Positions 53,454-61,811 of a stretch of 64,000 nt of DNA are shown here, piece after piece. The stretch comes from Paraburkholderia metrosideri (GTDB taxonomy: Bacteria; Pseudomonadota; Gammaproteobacteria; Burkholderiales; Burkholderiaceae), in assembly GCF_904848625.1 (NCBI RefSeq), contig NZ_CAJHCP010000015.1, positions 120,990 through 184,989 on the forward strand, in the 5' to 3' direction. Each line of letters starts with the position of its first letter. The stretch's first letter is position 1. A program made the translations under genes and the position numbers. The notes under the pieces are model-generated. The model saw only the letters and a program-made list of their open reading frames with translations. It was not told where the DNA came from and did no database searches.

Positions 53454-53890
53454 CGAAGGTCCTGTTGGGTAGGCTGAGTAGGGGGGTGAGCCGGCTTCGG
53501 GTCCACGCTGGGAGTCGACGACGCGATGGCCACGGTAACGCCAGCATGGATCGTTTTACGAACCACAAGATGGGCGCCGGAGGTCGGCGTTTGCGCAGCG
53601 AGCAATGCGCACGGCTCGCAGACGCCATCCACGCCGAAGTGTTCCTGTGCTGCCGCCGACGGACGCTCCACGACTATTGCGGCAATCTGCTCACGGCTGA
53701 ACAGGGTCAGCGACAAGCCGTGGCGCGCGCAAAACTCGAGCAAGCCGGTTTCACCGGCCTTGGTATCGATCGAAGCGACCGTATGGATCTGTTCGAACGC
53801 AAACGAACCGAGCGCTTCGCGGACGACCGCTTCGATTTGCGCAGCCGAACTGTGCGATCGACACCCAATGCCGACGCTCAAAGTTTTCAT
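53450..53890 (-). CDS. cobE: CobE/CbiG C-terminal-type cobalamin biosynthesis protein
   Basis: The 146-residue protein matches the CobE/GbiG family: SVGIGCRSHSSAAQIEAVV at the start, then VASIDTKAGETGLLEF, SLTLFSREQI and VCEPCALLAA. CobE is linked to corrin ring contraction in the aerobic pathway, although its exact step is unclear. The C-terminal 20 residues are Pro rich and not conserved. Four-base overlaps on both sides (with cobA and cobO) show tight coupling. Confidence 0.88.
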   Translation of the reverse strand: MKTLSVGIGCRSHSSAAQIEAVVREALGSFAFEQIHTVASIDTKAGETGLLEFCARHGLSLTLFSREQIAAIVVERPSAAAQEHFGVDGVCEPCALLAAQTPTSGAHLVVRKTIHAGVTVAIASSTPSVDPKPAHPPTQPTQQDLR

Positions 53891-54720
53891 CGGCTGTCCG
53901 TTTCGCCGGAGCGGCCTGTTGCATCGTCTGTCTGCGCGAGATCGGCAGCCGGTGCGGCCGTTGCAGCCGTTGCGAATGGCATGTTGTCAGCCAGTGCGGC
54001 CACGCCGCCAATAACCACGATGGCCGGCGAGCCCAACCCCGCCCGCGCGATCGCATCGGCAAACTCGCCTAGTGGCGCGAGCGCATGCCGTTGTTCCGGC
54101 CGTGTCGCCGATTCGATCGCTGCGCACGGTGTCTCGGCGGACATGCCGGCTGCGAGCAGCGCAGCGGTGATCCCGCTCAAACGCCGCATCCCCATATAGA
54201 TCACGAGTGTCATGCGCGTGGCGACGAGCGCGGCCCAGTCCGGCTCGCCGCTGCCCGCGCCGTGTCCGGTGACGAACACCACGCCCTGCGCGTAATCGCG
54301 ATGCGTCACCGGAATTCCGACCGCCGCAGGCGCCGCGATGCCGGCCGTAATGCCGTTGATCACCTCCACGGCGACGCCCGCCGCCTGCAACGCCTGCCGT
54401 TCCTCGCCACCCCGGCCGAACACGAAGGGATCTCCGCCTTTCAGACGCGCGACGCTGCGCCCGGCGCGCGCGTGCTCCAGCATCTGCGCGACGATGCCTT
54501 CCTGCGGCGTGGACGGATGACCGCCGCGTTTGCCGACATACACGACCAGCGCGTCCGCCCGGGCAAACTGCAGCACATCGGGGTTCACCAGATCGTCGAC
54601 CATCACCACATCGGCTTGGGCGAGTGCGCGGGTCGCCTTGAGCGTCATCAGTTCGATGTCGCCAGGACCGGCGCCGATCAGCCACGCGCGGCTCATCGCG
54701 GCGTGCATGGCGCGTGCCAT
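53887..54720 (-). CDS. cobA: Uroporphyrinogen-III C-methyltransferase
   Basis: The 277-residue enzyme methylates uroporphyrinogen III twice to precorrin-2, the branch point to B12 and siroheme. SUMT motifs are GAGPGD, the LVYVGKRGG-like segment (VVYVGKRGGH), GGDPFVFGRGGEE and VGIPVTHRD. The start is uncertain: ATG 54720, 54708 or 54696 all fit, and the last gives the standard MSRAWLIGAG. The C-terminus has a low-complexity Ala/Thr tail. It is the first gene of the minus-strand operon and lies downstream of a cobalamin riboswitch. Confidence 0.9.
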   Translation of the reverse strand: MARAMHAAMSRAWLIGAGPGDIELMTLKATRALAQADVVMVDDLVNPDVLQFARADALVVYVGKRGGHPSTPQEGIVAQMLEHARAGRSVARLKGGDPFVFGRGGEERQALQAAGVAVEVINGITAGIAAPAAVGIPVTHRDYAQGVVFVTGHGAGSGEPDWAALVATRMTLVIYMGMRRLSGITAALLAAGMSAETPCAAIESATRPEQRHALAPLGEFADAIARAGLGSPAIVVIGGVAALADNMPFATAATAAPAADLAQTDDATGRSGETDSR

Positions 54721-54914
54721 GTCATCACAGGCGAAACGGAACGGAAAGCGGCAGAGCGCCAGATAGCGGGCAGTGAGGTCATGCGGTGCGACAACGGATT
54801 CAGACACGACGAACACCGCGGCTCGTCACAGTGTTTTGCGACAAAACGCGAACGGCATACGGCTGTGTCATGTTTTAACGCCTTCATCTCCGTCCCTCGC
54901 GGATTCCGGCGGCC

Positions 54915-54935
54915 GGCGGCATCAGGGCTGCCGCC
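54915..54935 (-). promoter_or_regulatory. Hairpin after the cobA riboswitch, likely expression platform
   Basis: GGCGGCA and TGCCGCC form a perfect 7-bp stem with a 7-nt loop, starting seven nt after the B12 box on the minus strand. It is a candidate expression-platform stem. Confidence 0.5.
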
Positions 54936-54942
54936 TCCGCGT

Positions 54943-55124
54943 CTGGCCGGTATCCGGGCTGGCGGCCTCACGCGCTTTGCCTTCCCGCCCGGTTTGCTGG
55001 ACAGTGGCATCGAAAAAACGCATGCGCGGCGCACAGAATAGATCTGACGCAGCAGGTCGCTTACCGTTGCGGGGACAGCACAGGTTGAGCGCGTGGACGC
55101 GCTGCCTGTTTCCCGTTTAACTGC
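54943..55124 (-). promoter_or_regulatory. Cobalamin riboswitch upstream of cobA operon
   Basis: Read on the minus strand it has the GTTAAACGGGAAAC opening, the CCCCGCAACGGTAA core near 55058-55075, the GCCACTG and GGGAAGGC blocks, and the B12-box-like CCAGCCCGGATACCGGCCAG at 54943-54962. The order and spacing are those of the cobalamin riboswitch. Binding of adenosylcobalamin should lower expression of cobA-cobE-cobO-cobB-bluB. Confidence 0.92.
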
Positions 55125-55161
55125 ACACGCGAACGCATGTGCGGGCACCAAACGCGCGCAT

Positions 55162-55190
55162 ACGATAGCACAGGACGCCCCGCCCGATAA
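55162..55190 (-). promoter_or_regulatory. Possible sigma-70 promoter for the cobA operon
   Basis: TTATCG (55190-55185) and TATCGT (55167-55162) are 17 nt apart on the minus strand, about 40 nt before the riboswitch. The match to consensus is weak, but the location is right. Confidence 0.4.
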
Positions 55191-55240
55191 GCGTTTCCGG
55201 CTTGTGCGGGCGGGTTTGGCGCCTTGACTGGGGCGTCCTG
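55171..55240. promoter_or_regulatory. 11-bp inverted repeat shared by divergent cob promoters
   Basis: CAGGACGCCCC at 55171-55181 and its exact reverse complement at 55230-55240 are 48 nt apart. Each arm lies inside the -35/-10 spacer of one of the two divergent promoters, in matching orientation to transcription. Confidence 0.6.
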
Positions 55241-55252
55241 CGGGCCTAAACT
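55224..55252 (+). promoter_or_regulatory. Sigma-70 promoter for the cobW operon
   Basis: TTGACT (55224-55229), a 17-nt spacer and TAAACT (55247-55252). Transcription would begin near 55259, about 30 nt before the plus-strand riboswitch. Confidence 0.65.
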
Positions 55253-55291
55253 CGCACGCACTTTGGTGCTCGTGTGCGCGCTCGTGCGCAT

Positions 55292-55511
55292 GCAGTTAAA
55301 CGGGAAACAGGGTGCCCACCTGCTTTGGATCGGGTCAACCTGTGCTGCCCCCGCAACGGTAAGCGAAAAGTGGTGTCAGTTTCATCGTACGACACTGCGG
55401 AGCCGGCTTCGATGTCCACGCGCAAGGCCGCGTCGGCATATCACCACTGGGCGAGAAATCACTCGCCCGGGAAGGGGAAGCGGCGTTTTCGCCAGCCCGG
55501 ATACCGGCCAG
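55292..55511 (+). promoter_or_regulatory. Cobalamin riboswitch upstream of cobW operon
   Basis: It begins with the same GTTAAACGGGAAACAGG string as the minus-strand copy. The core CCCCGCAACGGTAA is near 55360, CCACTGG near 55444, CCGGGAAGG near 55468 and the B12-box-like segment CCAGCCCGGATACCGGCCAG at 55492-55511. It should repress cobW-cobN-chlI-VWA when cobalamin is plentiful. The leader continues 210 nt to cobW. Confidence 0.93.
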
Positions 55512-55525
55512 ATCACGCAGGACAC

Positions 55526-55545
55526 CCGTCGCGGGGATGCGACGG
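55526..55545 (+). promoter_or_regulatory. Hairpin after the cobW riboswitch, likely expression platform
   Basis: CCGTCGC and GCGACGG form a perfect 7-bp stem with a 6-nt loop, 14 nt after the B12 box. No T-tract follows, so control may act on translation or through Rho. Confidence 0.5.
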
Positions 55546-55723
55546 CGCGTTCATGACCTCTTCCCGCTTTCCGTTTTCTGTTGTCGCGGCAACGCCGTCG
55601 TTCGTCCCCGTATGTTGATGTCGTGCTGGGCTGTTGCGCGTGAATTCGCGCCCGGCGCAGCGCTCGCAGACAGACGAACCGACGCGCCGGCGCACGTGCA
55701 ACCCCCTATGGATGGACCTCACG

Positions 55724-56818
55724 ATGCAAACTCAAATGCGCAGGATTCCCGTCACGATCGTCACGGGCTTTCTCGGCAGTGGCAAAACCACGCTGCTGCG
55801 GCACATTCTTCAGCATGCGGGCGGCAAGCGTATCGCGGTGATCGTCAACGAGTTCGGCGAACTCGGCATCGACGGGGAAATTCTCAAGGGTTGCGGGATC
55901 GGTTGCGATGAAAACGGCGTCGAAACCGAAGGGCAACTGTATGAACTGGCGAACGGTTGCCTGTGCTGCACGGTGCAGGAAGAGTTTTTCCCGGTGATGG
56001 AAAAGCTCGTCGAACGACGCGATCAGATCGATCACGTGCTGATTGAAACGTCGGGTCTTGCGTTGCCGAAGCCGCTCGTGCAGGCGTTCAACTGGCCGCA
56101 GATCAAGAACAGCTTCACTGTCGACGCCGTCGTCACGGTGGTGGACGGCCCGGCTGCGGCAAGCGGCCAGTTCGCCGAAAACCCGCTCGCCGTCGATGCA
56201 CAACGCAAGGCCGATCCGAACCTCGATCACGAATCGCCGCTGCATGAGTTGTTCGAAGACCAGTTGTCCGCCGCCGATCTGGTGATTCTGAACAAGACCG
56301 ACCTGCTCGACGTCGCGCAGCAAAGCGCGGTTGAAACCGTGATTCGTGAAGAAATTCCGCCGCAGGTGAAGATCGTGCGCGCGCAGAGAGGCGAACTCGA
56401 TCTGCACACGCTGCTGGGTCTCGAAGCGGCGTCGGAAGACACGATTCACTTGCGCCACGACCACCACGGTTCTGCGGATGACGCCGATCACCATCACGAC
56501 GAATTCGATTCAGTCGTCGTGCACGCGGATGTGCCGTCGCGTGAAGCGGTGATCGCCGCGTTGCAGACGCTGGTCGAGGCGAACACGATTTATCGCGTGA
56601 AAGGGTTTGCCGCGTTGCCGGGTGCGCCGATGCGGCTGGTGATTCAAGGCGTGGGCCGTCGCTTCGACAGTTATTTCGATCGACGCTGGCAGGCCGGCGA
56701 GGGCACGCAAAGCCGTTTCGTGCTGATCGGCGAAGACCTCGATCAGGCCGCGCTGCAACGTGCGTTCGAAGCGGCGCTCGGCGCCGTGTCTTCAAACGCC
56801 GAAGCGAACCAGGCGTAA
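55724..56818 (+). CDS. cobW: CobW GTPase, cobalt chaperone for B12 synthesis
   Basis: The 364-residue G3E GTPase delivers metal to the cobaltochelatase. The P-loop GFLGSGKTTLL lies near 15-25, the metal site is GCLCC near 87-91, and NKTD is the guanine-specificity motif. A His-rich loop (RHDHHG and DHHHDE) in the C-terminal half is typical for cobalt handling. ATG 55724 is used, with GGA seven nt upstream; ATG 55712 would add four residues. It is first in the plus-strand operon and lies six nt before cobN. Confidence 0.94.
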   Translation: MQTQMRRIPVTIVTGFLGSGKTTLLRHILQHAGGKRIAVIVNEFGELGIDGEILKGCGIGCDENGVETEGQLYELANGCLCCTVQEEFFPVMEKLVERRDQIDHVLIETSGLALPKPLVQAFNWPQIKNSFTVDAVVTVVDGPAAASGQFAENPLAVDAQRKADPNLDHESPLHELFEDQLSAADLVILNKTDLLDVAQQSAVETVIREEIPPQVKIVRAQRGELDLHTLLGLEAASEDTIHLRHDHHGSADDADHHHDEFDSVVVHADVPSREAVIAALQTLVEANTIYRVKGFAALPGAPMRLVIQGVGRRFDSYFDRRWQAGEGTQSRFVLIGEDLDQAALQRAFEAALGAVSSNAEANQA

Positions 56819-56824
56819 GCGCTC

Positions 56825-59800
56825 ATGCATCTGCTGCGCACCACGCCGGGCGGTTTTGTCGACGATACCCAGGGCGTGATCCGTATCGATCAGCAGCCCG
56901 CCGATATCGTGGTGCTCAGTTCCGCCGACACCACGCTGTCGCTGCTGGCCAGCGTATTTCCGCGCCTGGGCGACGGTTTTCCCAGCATCCGGCTCGCGAA
57001 CGTCACGTACCTGCGGCAACCGGCGTCGGTCGATTTTTATGTCGAAGACGTGTTGCAGCATGCGCGCGTGGTGGTGGTCGATCATCTCGGCGGCGAGGCT
57101 TACTGGCCGTATGGCATCGAACAGGTGGTCGCGCTGGCGGAGCGCCGCGGGCAAACGCTCGCGATGTTTTCCGGCGATTTGCAGGAAGACCCGAATCTGC
57201 TGGCGCGCAGTACCGCAGACGCCGCTTTGTGTCATCAGCTATGGCGTTATCTGCGTGAAGGCGGCGCGCAGAATGCCGAAGCGTTTTTGCGCTGCATCGG
57301 GCATCGAGCGTTTGGCTGGGGGCGCGAACCGGCGCCGCCGCGCGCGTTGCCAGCCGCATCGCTGTATCACCCGGAACACGACACGCCGAGCGTCGCCGAC
57401 TGGCAGGCTCGCTGGCAACGGAACGCGCCGGTCGCCGCGATTCTGTTCTACAAGGCGCATTTGCAGGCGGCCAACACGGCTGTATTCGACGCGCTGATCG
57501 ATGCACTCGAATCGCAAGGTCTGAATCCGCTGCCGATCGCGATTACGTCGCTAAAAGACGCGATGAGCCGCGACGTGGTGCAGTCGCTTTGCGCGCAGCA
57601 CGAAGTGGCGCTGGTGTTGAATACGACCGCGTTCGCCGCCAGCGCGATCGACGACCCCGAACCGCTCGCGCTGGCGGGCGACGCGCCCGTGTTCCAGGTG
57701 ATTCTGAGCGGCGGCAATCGCGACGCTTGGGTCAAAGACAATCAAGGCCTCAATTCGCGCGATATCGCGATGCATATCGCGCTGCCGGAAGTGGACGGCC
57801 GCATCATCACGCGCGCGATCAGCTTCAAGGGGCTGGCATATCGGTGCCCGCATACGCAGGTCGATGTGGTCCGTTATCAACCTGATCTCGAACGGATTGG
57901 ATTTCTTGCCGAGTTGAGCCGCCGCTGGTGCCGGCTGCGTTCGCCCGATAACGCGAACAAGAAACTCGCGCTGATCCTCGCGAACTATCCGATGAGCGAA
58001 GGGCGCATTGGTAACGGCGTGGGGCTGGACACACCGGCCTCGGTGGTCGGCATTCTGTCGATGTTGGGCGACGAAGGCTACCGTCTCGCCGAACCCGGCG
58101 AGCTGCCGGCGAACGGCGACGCATTGCTGAAGAAGCTGACCGAAGGCGTGACCAACGATCCGGTCGTCCGCGATTTGCGTCCCGCGTTGCAAAGCCTCGC
58201 GCTCGACGACTACCTCGCGCATTTCAACGCGTTGCCCGCTGAAGCCCGGCAAGCGTTGAACGCACGCTGGGGCACGCCGGAGCAGGACCCGACGCTGCGG
58301 CGCGGCCGCTTCATGATCGCGGGCTGGCGCTGCGGACACGTGTTTGTCGGCATCCAGCCGTCGCGTTCGCGCGAACCGGGCGATTACGCGAGCTATCACG
58401 ACGCCGAACTCGTGCCGCCGCATTCGTATCTGGCGTTCTATTTCTGGCTGCGGCATCAGTTCGGTATCGACGCCGTCGTGCATGTCGGCAAGCATGGCAA
58501 CCTCGAATGGCTGCCCGGCAAGAGCGTCGCGTTGAGCAATGCGTGCTGGCCCGATCTGATTCTCGGGCCGATGCCGCATCTGTATCCGTTCATCGTCAAC
58601 GATCCGGGCGAAGGCAGTCAGGCCAAACGCCGTGCGCAGGCCGTCATCATCGATCACCTGATGCCGCCGCTCACCCGTGCGGAAAGTTATGGGCCGTTGC
58701 AGGACCTCGAGCGTCAGGTCGATGAATACTATGACGCGCTGATGGTCGATCCGCGGCGCTCGAAACTGCTGCGCCAGACGATTCTCGCGACCATCGTCGA
58801 ACATAAGCTGCATGAGGAACTGAGTCTTGCCAGGCCGAACGGGCAGGACGATGAAGATGCGCTGTTGACGCGCGTGGATGCATGGTTGTGCGAGTTGAAG
58901 GAAGCGCAGATTCGCGATGGTTTGCACACGTTCGGGCAATCGCCCGATGGCGTGCAGCGGCGCGATACGTTGCTGGCGCTGGGGCGCTTTCCGGTTGGCG
59001 ATGGTCAAGGCGCGAAGGCCGGTTTGATCGATGCGCTGGCTCGCGATCTGACGCTGGATCATCGGTTCGATCCGTTGTCGGTGGATTGGTCGGCAGCCTG
59101 GGAGGGGCCGCGTCCCGACCTGTTGCAACAGGTGAGCGATGCGCCGTGGCGGCATTGCGGCGATACGCGCGAACGGCTGGAGTTGCTGGCGTCCGACCTG
59201 CTGCGCGATGTGTGTGGTGAAGCAATGTCTTCGCATCGGCGCGGCTTGACGGGCGGCAGCCTGCCGCTAACGGAACAGGTCATCGAACGCTTGCGCAACG
59301 ACGTGTTGCCGCGTCTCGACGCGTGCGGTCCGCAGGAAATGACGCAACTGAAGCGCGGCCTCGAAGGCCGTTTTGTTCCGCCTGGCCCGAGCGGTTCGCC
59401 GTCTCGTGGACGCCCCGACGTATTGCCCACCGGCCGCAACTTCTATTCCGTCGACACGCGCGCAGTGCCCACCCAGGCCGCCTGGTCGCTCGGTTTGAAA
59501 TCCGCGCAACAGTTGATCGAGCGGCATCTGCAGGAAAAGGGCGATTACCCGCGCGCGATCGGGCTGTCGGTGTGGGGCACCGCGACGATGCGCACCGGCG
59601 GCGACGACATCGCTCAGGCGCTCGCGCTATTGGGTGTGAGGCCGAAATGGGCGCCTGGCAGCCATCGCGTGACCGATTTTGAAATCATGCCGATCGAAGC
59701 ATTCGACCGGCCACGCATCGACGTCACGTTGCGCGTGTCGGGCTTCTTCCGTGACGCGTTCGCCAACGTGATGCACCTGTTCGACGCCGCCGTGCAAGCG

Positions 59801-60640
59801 GTCGCCGAACTCGATGAACCCGAAGACCTGAACCCGATTCGCGCGCGCGTGCTGCGGGAACGCGATGCGCTGGTCGCGCGCGGCATGGACGCTGCCGAAG
59901 CGCGCCGGCGCGCTGGCTGGCGTGTGTTCAGCGCAAGGCCTGGCGCGTACGGCGCGGGTCTGCAGGACATGATCGACTCGCAGCAGTGGCAGACCGACGC
60001 CGATCTCGCGAACGCGTATCAGGCGTGGGGCGGTTACGCCTACACGCAGAAGAGTTCGGGCGAAGAAGCGCGTCATGCGTTCGGCGCGCGCCTTGCATCG
60101 ATGGATGTGGTGTTGCAGAACCAGGACAACCGCGAGCACGATCTGCTCGATTCGAACGACTATTACCAGTTCCAGGGCGGCATGGTGGCGGCCGTGCGGC
60201 ATTTGGCGGGTCATCAGCCGAGCGTGTATCACGCGGATCACAGCAATCCGGCCGCGCCGCGGGTGCGAACGTTGCATGAAGAGATCGCGCGGGTGGTGCG
60301 CTCGCGCGTGGTCAATCCGAAGTGGATCGACGGCGTGAAGCGTCATGGCTACAAGGGCGCGGCCGAAATCGCAGCGACCGTCGACTATCTATATGGTTAC
60401 GATGCGACCGCGCGGGTGGTTTCGGATCATCAATATGCGCTCGTCACCGACGCTTATCTGAACGACACCGCTACCCGCGAATTCATGCAGCGGCACAATC
60501 CGCACGCGTTACATTCGGTGTGCGAGCGCCTGCTCGAAGCGATGCAGCGCGGTCTGTGGCAGGAACCCGGCGACTATCGCGCCCAGGTCGAGCAGCATCT
60601 GCTCGCGAGCGAACAGCAGATTGAAGGGATGCAATCATGA
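56825..60640 (+). CDS. cobN: Cobaltochelatase large subunit
   Basis: The 1271-residue subunit inserts cobalt into hydrogenobyrinate a,c-diamide with ATP hydrolysis by partner AAA+ and VWA proteins. It has the CobN/BchH domain over most of its length, with landmarks such as NYPMSEGRIGNGVGLDTPAS, HVGKHGNLEWLPGK, WGTATMRTGGDD and the C-terminal KWIDGVKRHGYKGA. Length is normal. It overlaps the chlI-like gene by four bases (ATGA). Together with BluB and CobE it indicates the aerobic pathway. Confidence 0.96.
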   Translation: MHLLRTTPGGFVDDTQGVIRIDQQPADIVVLSSADTTLSLLASVFPRLGDGFPSIRLANVTYLRQPASVDFYVEDVLQHARVVVVDHLGGEAYWPYGIEQVVALAERRGQTLAMFSGDLQEDPNLLARSTADAALCHQLWRYLREGGAQNAEAFLRCIGHRAFGWGREPAPPRALPAASLYHPEHDTPSVADWQARWQRNAPVAAILFYKAHLQAANTAVFDALIDALESQGLNPLPIAITSLKDAMSRDVVQSLCAQHEVALVLNTTAFAASAIDDPEPLALAGDAPVFQVILSGGNRDAWVKDNQGLNSRDIAMHIALPEVDGRIITRAISFKGLAYRCPHTQVDVVRYQPDLERIGFLAELSRRWCRLRSPDNANKKLALILANYPMSEGRIGNGVGLDTPASVVGILSMLGDEGYRLAEPGELPANGDALLKKLTEGVTNDPVVRDLRPALQSLALDDYLAHFNALPAEARQALNARWGTPEQDPTLRRGRFMIAGWRCGHVFVGIQPSRSREPGDYASYHDAELVPPHSYLAFYFWLRHQFGIDAVVHVGKHGNLEWLPGKSVALSNACWPDLILGPMPHLYPFIVNDPGEGSQAKRRAQAVIIDHLMPPLTRAESYGPLQDLERQVDEYYDALMVDPRRSKLLRQTILATIVEHKLHEELSLARPNGQDDEDALLTRVDAWLCELKEAQIRDGLHTFGQSPDGVQRRDTLLALGRFPVGDGQGAKAGLIDALARDLTLDHRFDPLSVDWSAAWEGPRPDLLQQVSDAPWRHCGDTRERLELLASDLLRDVCGEAMSSHRRGLTGGSLPLTEQVIERLRNDVLPRLDACGPQEMTQLKRGLEGRFVPPGPSGSPSRGRPDVLPTGRNFYSVDTRAVPTQAAWSLGLKSAQQLIERHLQEKGDYPRAIGLSVWGTATMRTGGDDIAQALALLGVRPKWAPGSHRVTDFEIMPIEAFDRPRIDVTLRVSGFFRDAFANVMHLFDAAVQAVAELDEPEDLNPIRARVLRERDALVARGMDAAEARRRAGWRVFSARPGAYGAGLQDMIDSQQWQTDADLANAYQAWGGYAYTQKSSGEEARHAFGARLASMDVVLQNQDNREHDLLDSNDYYQFQGGMVAAVRHLAGHQPSVYHADHSNPAAPRVRTLHEEIARVVRSRVVNPKWIDGVKRHGYKGAAEIAATVDYLYGYDATARVVSDHQYALVTDAYLNDTATREFMQRHNPHALHSVCERLLEAMQRGLWQEPGDYRAQVEQHLLASEQQIEGMQS

Positions 60641-61731
60641 ATGCCACGACGCGGGGTGCAGCCCAGCGGCCCGTTTTTCCGTTCGCCGCGCTGATTGGCC
60701 AGGCGCCGTTGCAGCAGGCGCTGCTGCTGGCTGCGATCGATCCGGGGCTCGGCGGTGTGCTGGTCAGCGGCCCGCGTGGCACGGCCAAGTCGACCGCTGC
60801 GCGCGCGTTGGCCGAGTTGCTGCCGCAAGGTCAACTGGTGAATCTGCCGCTTGGTGCAAGCGAGGACCGGCTGATCGGCACGCTCGATATCGAATCCGTG
60901 TTGCGCGATGGCGCGGTGCGGTTTTCACCGGGTCTGCTCGCAAAAGCGCACCAGGGCGTGCTGTATGTCGACGAAGTCAACCTGTTGCCGGACGCGCTGG
61001 TCGATGCGTTGCTCGACGCGGCAGCGAGTGGCACGAATACCGTCGAACGCGATGGCGTGTCGCATAGCCATGACGCGAGCTTCGTGCTGATCGGCACGAT
61101 GAACCCCGAGGAAGGTGAACTGCGGCCGCAACTGATCGACCGTTTCGGCTTGATGGTGGAGTTGCAGAACTGTTTTGACGCGCAGGTGCGTCAGGCGATC
61201 GTGAAGGCGCGGCTCGCGTTCGATCTCGATCCGCAGGGGTTCCGCGCGGGATATGCCGGGCAACAGGCGGAGTGCGCCGAGCGCCTTCGCGCGGCACGTG
61301 AAGCGCTGCCGCAACTTTCTTTCGACGACGCCGTGCACGCGCATGTCAGCGCGCTGTGCATCGACGCGGCGGTGGACGGTCTGCGCGCCGATCTCGTGAT
61401 GCTGCGCGCGGCGCGTGCACTGGCGGCGCTGGAACAGGCGCGGGCGGTGACGGCGGAGCATGTCGATCGCGTTGCCGAGGCGGTGCTGGTTCATCGGCGT
61501 CACTCGCGTGAGAGTCAGCCGGGGGATCATGCGGGTGAAAATGGGGAGCCGCAGCGGGCTTCTCAGGCTTCTTCTTCCTCTTCTTCTGTTTCAGCGGACT
61601 CCTCGCTCGCGCCCGCTGCTGCGCAGTCCGCGCCGGCTTCTAGCGATAACGACTGGGGCTACCTGCCTGCCGAGCCCACCCATACCACGCGTGTCAAAGG
61701 CGTTATCCCGCTTGGCGTAAAAAAACGCTGA
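60637..61731 (+). CDS. ChlI/BchI-like AAA+ ATPase subunit for cobaltochelatase
   Basis: The 364-residue protein is a magnesium-chelatase-type AAA+ ATPase. Walker A is GPRGTAKST near 45-53, Walker B is VLYVDEVNLLPDAL near 108, and sensor-region GTMNPEEGELRPQLIDRFG follows. The C-terminal 75 residues are Ser-rich and end in a short conserved DWGYLPAEP and GVIPLGVKK stretch. It takes the place of CobS as the motor for CobN. The family could in principle serve magnesium chelatase, but no bch genes are present. Confidence 0.9.
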   Translation: MNATTRGAAQRPVFPFAALIGQAPLQQALLLAAIDPGLGGVLVSGPRGTAKSTAARALAELLPQGQLVNLPLGASEDRLIGTLDIESVLRDGAVRFSPGLLAKAHQGVLYVDEVNLLPDALVDALLDAAASGTNTVERDGVSHSHDASFVLIGTMNPEEGELRPQLIDRFGLMVELQNCFDAQVRQAIVKARLAFDLDPQGFRAGYAGQQAECAERLRAAREALPQLSFDDAVHAHVSALCIDAAVDGLRADLVMLRAARALAALEQARAVTAEHVDRVAEAVLVHRRHSRESQPGDHAGENGEPQRASQASSSSSSVSADSSLAPAAAQSAPASSDNDWGYLPAEPTHTTRVKGVIPLGVKKR

Positions 61732-61811
61732 GCCATCGGAAGGGCGCCGCCGCTGACTCGCGCAGTGGTTTTCGATGGCTGCAACGGGGGAGCGCAGATT
61801 CGCGCAGCCAT

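Noticed and set aside
54693..55151. Minus-strand open frame through the riboswitch
   Set aside because: It overlaps the riboswitch and the cobA start. An internal ATG has a ribosome-like GGAG, but the product shows no protein-like features.
57551..59236. Minus-strand open frame of 561 codons inside cobN
   Set aside because: cobN is complete on the plus strand; the antisense product has shadow-frame composition.
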